Positions 57,850-64,000 of a DNA stretch of 64,000 nt are shown here, piece by piece (the stretch's first letter is position 1; each line of letters begins with the position of its first letter). Position numbers and translations under genes: made by a program. The stretch covers positions 22,370,501-22,434,500 of the forward strand of contig NC_068971.1 of NCBI RefSeq assembly GCF_016808095.1, written 5' to 3'. The stretch comes from Vigna angularis. Taxonomy: Eukaryota; Streptophyta; Magnoliopsida; Fabales; Fabaceae. The notes beneath the pieces are model-generated. The model made no database searches. It was given only the letters and a program-made list of their open reading frames with translations, and was not told the origin of the DNA.

Positions 57850-59214
57850 GGGACCACTGTAGAAAAATATCAAACTTTATTATGTATTGGTTTTGTATGA
57901 GGCAGTTATTATAGAATAATTTGTTATTAGGTATGATGTGAAGGTTTCAGAGTAATCTAGTATTATGATTGTTATGTTTGCTCAACCTGTTAACTTGTTA
58001 AGCCAGTTAGAAATTGAGATTAATTCTTGTTGTGCTGCAAAATTCCTGATTTTATAAATTCATCTTATATTCTTGCATGATATCTAGAGCCTAGTGAATC
58101 CTTGTTCTCTTGGTGGACCAATTGTCCATTGGTGCCAAATTTTTCCTAGAAATCATGTTCTGGCCTTCTCCCCTTGTTGTTACTCTCTGTTTAGCAATTT
58201 ATGCAATTGTTGTTGCTGTCCACTGCTACATTTTTTAATGGTGACCTCACTGCCAGAGTCACCTTGCCCAGGTGACCAAAGAGTCGTAGTCACCAGAGCT
58301 TTGATGTGCTTGCATGTGCACCTAGAAGTTCATGCAACTTCTCTCTCTAAACACTGTCAGAAGTCACTAGTGGCGATGTGTCCAACCACCTTTTTGTTGG
58401 TTCTCACTAGTGCTGAACCTACCTTGACCACTCCTTTGATCTCGTACTGCATTGTTGGTTCCCCTCTCTTTGGGGGTGGCTTCTTCTCTTTCTTGTAGGT
58501 GTTTGATGTGAACCCCATTTGCACAAGGGTTGATTTAGGATCTTTAGAGTTAGAACTTTATAGGAAATTTGGAAAATTAGTGAGAAGGTGGATTGGACCA
58601 TGGCTGAAATTCTAGGTTGGACAATATTTAAAATACGTTGTTATCTTGAGATGTAGAACTCCAATTGAAGTGATTCCAAAATGAGGTGAAAGTTCTCGTT
58701 TTGAACTTCAATTTAGGCTAAAAAACCACACAATTGGGGAGAGTAGATTGAGAGTAATGACCATGAGATAAATCTGGGTAGAATTGAGTTTTCTGAATTG
58801 GGGTGAAGAAAGGACAAGAGGTGAATATGAAAGGTGGAAGGAAAGAATCACTCTTTCCAAGGGAGGCAACACAAAGGATGGGAAAGTCCTTTGATACAGC
58901 CAAAAGTTTTTGAATCATTCAAGAGGAGAATCACTCTCACTAAAATAAAAGAGATAAACTCTAATTTTTCTGAATAAAACTCAACTTGTTTCATTGATAA
59001 AAATGGTTTAGCTTATATAGAAGCTTTAGCCATCTGAATTACAAAGGATTCATTAATTGCAATTACATCCCACTTTAGCTAATGATCCACTTAAGCTAAT
59101 AACGATCTCACTACGTAATGGCTGATTGTAACTGAAATTGTTGCAACCAAAAGTCACCCAAAAGCAAATAAACTCAGCCCACCACTTACAAAGCTAGCCG
59201 TCCAATGACTTCTA

Positions 59215-60170
59215 CCAATGCTAGATTTGAATTCTCAATCTTCAATTAATGTTAATGTCCCACACTCCATTGACAAGTTAGATGACAAGAATTATGAGAC
59301 TTGGGGCCTCTGATATTAGGCCTAGCTTAATATTATGTTGATCATCTCACTTAGACAACAACCTGAAATGATGCATAAGATCGTCCTCAATTATCCAAAG
59401 TTGATGTCCAAGTTTGTAGTGTTTTTAAGTCAACTATTTATCCTACCTTGAAGCAGATTTTCCCTAGGGTTTGAGGGAAAGTCCAATTACTATGCACCAA
59501 TGATACTCAATACCTCTATGGTGTTTACTAGAATCTTATGACTATCATCACCCCAGACGCCTTGATAGGCCCATGGCTAAATAATTGGAAAAGGTTTATG
59601 GTCTTCTATGCAACTTCAATGAATTATTGCTTCCTATTGCCACTCTTACCTAGGAAATCAAGCAATGCCAAACCATTATTTTGTTGATGGCCTTGTATGG
59701 GATTCCCAATCGGCATTCTTCAGTTTGTGATCAAATATTTAGGTCTCTGGTAGTGCCTATGTTGAACTTTGTGTGGTTCACCTTGTTATGTGTGTCGTGC
59801 TAATTATCACTTGACATACCTACTTCTAACCCCTTGGGGACTCCTCTGCCTGGGTATCTTAATGTGATGGATGCAATTGCTCTCCCAAACCAGTGAGAGG
59901 TCGTCTCTAGTGTTATAGTTATCAAAAACTTGGTGGCACCATTGACTGATGTTATGCCCTATGTGGTTGCCCTACTCAGTTGGCTACTTTTGCTTAGGTT
60001 GCCCCTATTCAACCGAATTCTGGTGCCCCTTCATCTAATAGTTTTGAACCTTTGGCCTCTTAAACGATTTCTTCCTAAAATGTTATGAGGAATGTTAGGC
60101 CTCTAATTCACTGCTTTTGTTGTACAAACAAACACCTCCTTTGTTGGTCTCATTCACTATGTCTCTCTTA
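59215..60170 (+). pseudogene. Copia 1 gag remnant
   Basis: LNVNVPHSIDKLDDKNYETW is the classical start of copia gag (KLDxxNYxTW). QQPEMMHKIVLNYPKL and other scraps follow, with stops and shifts throughout. CCTNKHLLCWSHS near 60,115 may be a ruined zinc knuckle. Confidence 0.65.
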
Positions 60171-60249
60171 GTTCTTCGGTCCTTAAGTTTGGTGCCACCA
60201 GGGAGTAAGTCTCTTATTTGTTAACAAGTCTCTTTCCACTTCTAGTCTT

Positions 60250-61000
60250 TCAACCTTTGTCACTATGGTCAATGGCCCTTGTGCCACCTCTTGTGATGTT
60301 GGTATTGTCCATCTTCTTCCTTTTCTCTCCCTTGACAATGTTCTCTATGTCCTTGGGTCTCTGTTTGATTTTTTATCCCTTAGTCGTCTCACTTGTTCTC
60401 TTGATTGTCTTATTTCTTTTAACAAGATTTTGTTTTCTTACAAGATCAAAGTTTGGAAAGGATGATCGACACTAGGTGTGAGACTCATGATTATGGCCTT
60501 TATCTCTACCACAAAAACACAAAAATCTGGTAATGTTGGCTTGGGGGTAGATTTCGGGTGTCTCATCCCTCCACATTTAGGCCATCCTATCCTTACCAAG
60601 ATTTAACACCTTGTACAATGTTTGTGTAAGTTGTTTACTTTGTTGTGAGTGATCTCAATTAGGAAAATATAGTCGTAGTTTGTTTACTAAGACTATCCCC
60701 AAACAAGCTTCGTCTTCTTTTGCTTCAGTTCAATTAGATATTTGGGAACTGGATCGTGTTAGGTGTAGTGCAAGATTTCAATATTTTGTAATTTGTTGAT
60801 GATGATTATTCTTGATGAATTTGATTGTTTTTTTATGAAAAATCGTTGAGTTGTTTTTCATATTTCAACCCTTTTATAAAGAAGTTAAAAATCAATTTGG
60901 TCTTTCTAATTGTACTTTTTGATGTGATAATGCTCGTGAGTACCTTTTCCATCCCTTTCAGATTTTCTTGTCCTTCCATGGTATTTTTCATTTGACTTCA
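60250..61000 (+). pseudogene. Copia 1 pre-integrase and integrase remnant
   Basis: TMVNGPCATSCDVGIVHLLP and LSLDNVLYVLGSLFDFLSLS, SRLTCSLDCLISFNKIL correspond to the copia segment between protease and integrase (ANG...G.G.I....L.LxxVLYVPxxxxNLLSVSxLT). FRVSHPSTFRPSYPY (about 60,556) corresponds to the LGHPS part of the HHCC finger. Integrase scraps go on to about 61,000 (NCTF*CDNAR). Confidence 0.72.
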
Positions 61001-61257
61001 TTGCTCTTATAAGTAGCAATTATCATGGCATATTACAGATAAAATAATACCTTTGTCATCATTTTTAGAAGGAGACCTTAACAAAACTCAGATGCTTACT
61101 AGGAATTGAGTTAGCACAATCCTAACAATGGAATTGTAACTTACCAGTAGAAGTATGATTTGAATATTTTAGAGGAGACTAAGCTATTGAATTTCAAGCC
61201 CCTTGACACACCTATGGTTCCCAATGTTAACCTTCTACCAAGCCAAGGGTAGCCACA

Positions 61258-61400
61258 TTCAAATCTATGGGAAATAGGAGACTAGTTGGAAATCTGAATT
61301 ATCTTTGCCTTACCATCTCTTTTGTAGTCAATGTGATAAGTCAGTCTCTCTTTTATTTCAACAATTGGCAAAATTCATTCCCTTCTCTCGATCCTCACCA
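61258..61400 (+). pseudogene. Copia 1 reverse transcriptase C-terminal scrap
   Basis: NRRLVGNLNYLCLTISFVVN then VISQSL matches the copia segment YRRLVGKLNYLTxTRPDISFAVxxVSQFL just before RNase H. The stretch is interrupted right after. Confidence 0.8.
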
Positions 61401-62059
61401 TATGATTCTCGGTAAATTTCAATCTCTGCCAGCCCAACAATTACCTTCTCTCACTACACTCTATTCTTGTCAAACTCCACTGGAAGAACATCTTATAGTC
61501 ACTACAACAAGTTGACTCAGTCATTGGAGGGCATAAACTTCAACTTTCTAATTCGATTTTAGCTTGCATTGCTGGAATTTTTCGCTCCTATCAAGCTTGT
61601 TTGGAATGAAATTCATAGCCATTTTCATGTGCTCATGCATCAAAGTCCACTCAGTTCTACTTAAGAGATTCAAATGATTAAGAAATGAGCAAGTTTGTCT
61701 CAGAATTCCGGTGCACAGACCCCTGGTAGAACTCATTTTTTGCCATTGGAGGTCCAGTATACTATGTTGTTGCAATAATTTTGAGGCTATTTTTGTTGGC
61801 CTTTCTTGACACTCTTAGTGACTAAAATGGAGTGACTTCTCCTTGCACTCGACCCAAGTTTTAAAAGGAACATGGTGCTCTTCAGGAACTGTTGTCTGTT
61901 AATATTGCACATTTTGATGTTCAACCTTCATCCTTAGTTCAGCTATGTTTTTACCATGCACCATCTCATTCTGGTGTTCAGCTGTTTGTGACTAACCAGT
62001 CTAGAAATTCCTATGGCCTTCCTCGGGTTGACCCTAATAATAGCAGTTAATTTTGAGGA

Positions 62060-62820
62060 GTGGTGGTGGTAGCTTGTAATGGAAGAGCTTGTAGCTGAGG
62101 TTGATGTCACTTTGGTGGTTGTAGCTCAATCCAATGTCTGATGTGCCACAAATCAGGTCATGGTGCCACTAAGTTTTCACTGAAGCACAATGTGGCTTTA
62201 ACTTCTCTGAATATTCCTATAAGCTCAACACATGTGCTAATAGTATGTTTTCCCGCTCGCTCCTTTGCTACTCCCATGGCCTCATCAATTTATGCCTTGA
62301 TCCTTCATTGGAAGCTGCCACATGAAATCAGATTCATCATTGTGCTAACACACGCTCCTATGGTTAACTCCATCCCTTGGGCTCTGGCTCTAACTACTGG
62401 TTTTGTGACATATTTCTCTTGGGCCTGGTACGTGAACTTGGGTCCCATGCACCATGTTACTTTAGATCCATGGAGCCTTCTTCTGAATACCTGAGTCACA
62501 GATTATATTGTGTTGAGAAAAGTTTGTCCTTTTTACTAGTTGGTTCCACATCATTCCAATCTTCCTACTATCCAACACATCACTCTCTAAAAAAATAACA
62601 TTTGGTTCCTGAGATAACTAAAAGTTGTCATTGTCACAATTTGCTCAAGATAGTCATGTAATCCTTTGAGTTTCTCCCTTTCATTGCCTAGTTAAATTTT
62701 AAGAGTCGAGGACGATGCTTTTGGATGACATACATGGGAAGGATGAACTATATAAATTCTCAAATCTTGTCTTTCCAAGAGCTGTTGCACCAGTTCCAAT
62801 TTGCCATTCTCTTTGATAGG
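62060..62820 (+). pseudogene. Copia 2 gag end, protease and pre-integrase remnant
   Basis: CSSIQCLMCHKSGHGATKFS matches the gag zinc knuckle (CxxCxxxGH; last cysteine replaced). WAWYVNLGPMHHVTLDPWSL corresponds to the protease WYxDSGAxxHVT, with the catalytic D and S changed to N and L. FKSRTMLLDDIHGKDELYKF corresponds to the KSxxVLLxGxxxxGLYxF segment before integrase. Not functional. Confidence 0.72.
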
Positions 62821-62824
62821 TTCA

Positions 62825-63150
62825 GTATAGTGTATAAGAGAAGGAAAGGGCAAGGTAGTTAGTACAGTTGTAATTGTATCTGAACTATTATACATAGTTA
62901 TGGGAGAGTTAGTAAGGGGCTTTTTGGAGAGAAGCAAATAGAAGGACAGTTGGAGAGTGAGGTCTCTCAAATAACCTCTGATTGTAATTGTGTACTGCTG
63001 TATTCTTTCTATTCCTTAACTGCCTCCTTACTGCATTGGTACGGGACTGGAATTAAGGAGGGCAATAAAATTCAAGATTGTGTCTTCCTTTCTTATTCTA
63101 GTATAAGTTCTATCAGTCTCCTTAACATTTTTTGCTATATAATGATACAG
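62825..63150 (+). repeat. LTR-like insertion in copia 2
   Basis: This block interrupts the copia 2 coding order between pre-integrase and the HHCC finger. It contains GTTAGTACAGTTGTAATTG, GGGAGAGTTAGTAAGGGGC and a polyadenylation-like AATAAAATTCAAGATTGTGT, the look of a short copia LTR, and probably is a solo LTR from about 62,831 (TGTATAAGAG) to about 63,127. No target duplication was established. Confidence 0.5.
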
Positions 63151-63249
63151 CTTCCCCTATTCGTTGTAGCTGTCAGTCTCTTGTCCTCACACTCACTACA
63201 CCTGACATTACCAGCTCATTGTAAACACTGTACATGTACCATTTGCCAT

Positions 63250-64000
63250 TGCAGATATCCTGATCACAAGCATTTGCGAAAATCTTTCAACTGTGTAAAA
63301 GTTCATTACCAAATAAAAGTGTCTGATCTCTGTACATGTTGAGTATAAGATCTTTGCATTCCCTCTTTATCTACTACAACTTGTTACACTAATGTGCTGG
63401 AAGATATGGTCATTGATGTTTGGGGGCAATCCCGTAGTTGAATAATCAGTTATTCTTGTTAGTTATCGACCATTCTTGGTTCTCATTCAAGGTTCACGTG
63501 GTTGTATCCTATAGAGCTACTAATCAGATGCACTTTTCCTAAAGTTTAAGTCTATGACAGATCTGCAAAATGGGAAATCTCTGAAGTCAGTTCAAATTGA
63601 TCAGAGGCAAGTGGAGAGTGCAGACACTTCACCCATTGGCTTTCTTGGCTGGGTATCACCTGTAGACTTATCTCCATACCCATCACCAGAATGGTCAATT
63701 GAAACAGATTTCACATTTTTAATGCCTAACTAACATTATGTTTTAGGATTATGCTGTCCCAGCAGCCACCTTTCTTATCAAACAGAGTCTTGCAGCATCC
63801 TTGGGCAATCAAATTCCATTTAGAATGCTTACAACTTAGATTCCGGATTTCAATTCACCAGTGCTCGTTATCCTTTCTTGTTAACTTTTCAAGTCCTTCA
63901 AATTTGAACTCAGATGAAAGGGCCGCATATTTATTAGGTACTCCTTGGTTCATAAAGGCTAGAAGTACAAATGTCTTGAGCATGAAGGAAGGATTATTTT
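63250..64000 (+). pseudogene. Copia 2 integrase remnant (continues past the window)
   Basis: CHCRYPDHKHLRKSFN ... KVSDLCTC is the HHCC zinc finger. DHSWFSFKVHVV and KSVQIDQRQVES, then SPYPSPEWSIET correspond to the core segments around the second catalytic D (here QIDQR for QTDGG-type) and the third residue (PHxxxQNGxxER). DYAVPAATFLIKQSLAA and RMLTT.IPDFN correspond to the end of the domain. Many stops. Confidence 0.75.

Larger units (their letters stand above)
57850..61520 (+). mobile_element. Copia retrotransposon 1, heavily decayed (plus strand)
   Basis: Order: LTR-like end closing at TTCTTGCA (58,078), PBS-like GATATCTAGAGCC (58,080-58,092; compare TGGTATCAGAGCC for initiator tRNA-Met), leader, gag from 59,215, pre-integrase/integrase at 60,250-61,000, and the end of RT at 61,258-61,400. 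Most of RT is missing and frames change often. A minus-strand LTR-like piece (about 58,900-59,200) may be inserted in the leader. Confidence 0.65.
61800..64000 (+). mobile_element. Copia retrotransposon 2, decayed, running off the window (plus strand)
   Basis: In order: gag zinc knuckle (62,130-62,190), protease (62,425-62,460), pre-integrase (62,697-62,815), an interrupting LTR-like block (62,825-63,150), HHCC finger (63,250-63,350), integrase core (63,370-63,715), end of integrase (63,745-64,000). All in degenerate frames. RT would lie beyond the window. Confidence 0.72.

Noticed and set aside
58094..58498. 134-codon open frame rich in Cys and Leu
   Set aside because: It lies in the leader of a decayed copia element after its PBS-like site and has no recognisable domain.

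Overview
This is a stretch of a plant nuclear genome, most likely a legume of the bean/cowpea/soybean group (Phaseoleae). That placement is an inference from the retrotransposon families: SIRE-like copia LTRs studded with AGTCGATT motifs, Athila-like Ty3 LTRs full of GCGCC/CGCTCAGC motifs, and a legume-type MULE transposase. It also fits the AT-rich background. The window is about 85-90% transposon-derived, with two islands of ordinary host sequence.

Layout. 1-2,090 is AT-rich with nothing recognisable. 2,090-9,848 is a scrap heap of LTR pieces ending in the 3' end of a SIRE-like copia element, whose LTR carries a small CACTA transposon (7,644-8,586, TSD CAT). 9,849-18,220 is an Athila-type Ty3 element with an intact 5' LTR, PBS, one long gag-pol frame broken by stops, and a truncated 3' LTR. 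18,221-23,960 holds more copia and Ty3 remnants. 23,961-27,722 is a decayed MULE with DDE and SWIM parts. 27,785-28,978 is a lone Ty3 LTR. 29,388-32,971 is an intact six-exon gene for the ER lumen protein-retaining receptor (ERD2, K/HDEL receptor).

33,588-46,587 is one copia LTR split by two later insertions: a 4.1-kb CACTA element (34,780-38,868, TSD AGT) and a 6.9-kb SIRE-like copia element on the minus strand (39,693-46,549, TSD CTAAA). The CACTA carries pieces of an IDD zinc-finger gene and an ABCB transporter gene. The SIRE-like element has gag and a plant-transposon-domain ORF but no visible pol. The split LTR lies exactly between two 56-bp direct repeats. 47,180-49,412 is a deleted Ty3 element on the minus strand. 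51,556-55,033 is a structurally complete MULE with long TIRs and a perfect 9-bp TSD, carrying the N-terminal part of the transposase and, convergent to it, a GRF-type zinc-finger gene. 56,100-56,897 is a GC-rich first exon of an F-box/LRR gene, whose continuation is not found in the 7 kb of copia debris filling the rest of the window.

How it fits together. Only ERD2 looks like a complete host gene; the F-box gene is either truncated or has a very long transposon-filled intron. The most unusual signals are the repeated pairing of MULE transposase with a minus-strand GRF zinc-finger gene in two elements, the two-gene capture in the CACTA element, the pol-less gag + plant-transposon-domain copia element, and the 56-bp duplication around the split LTR.
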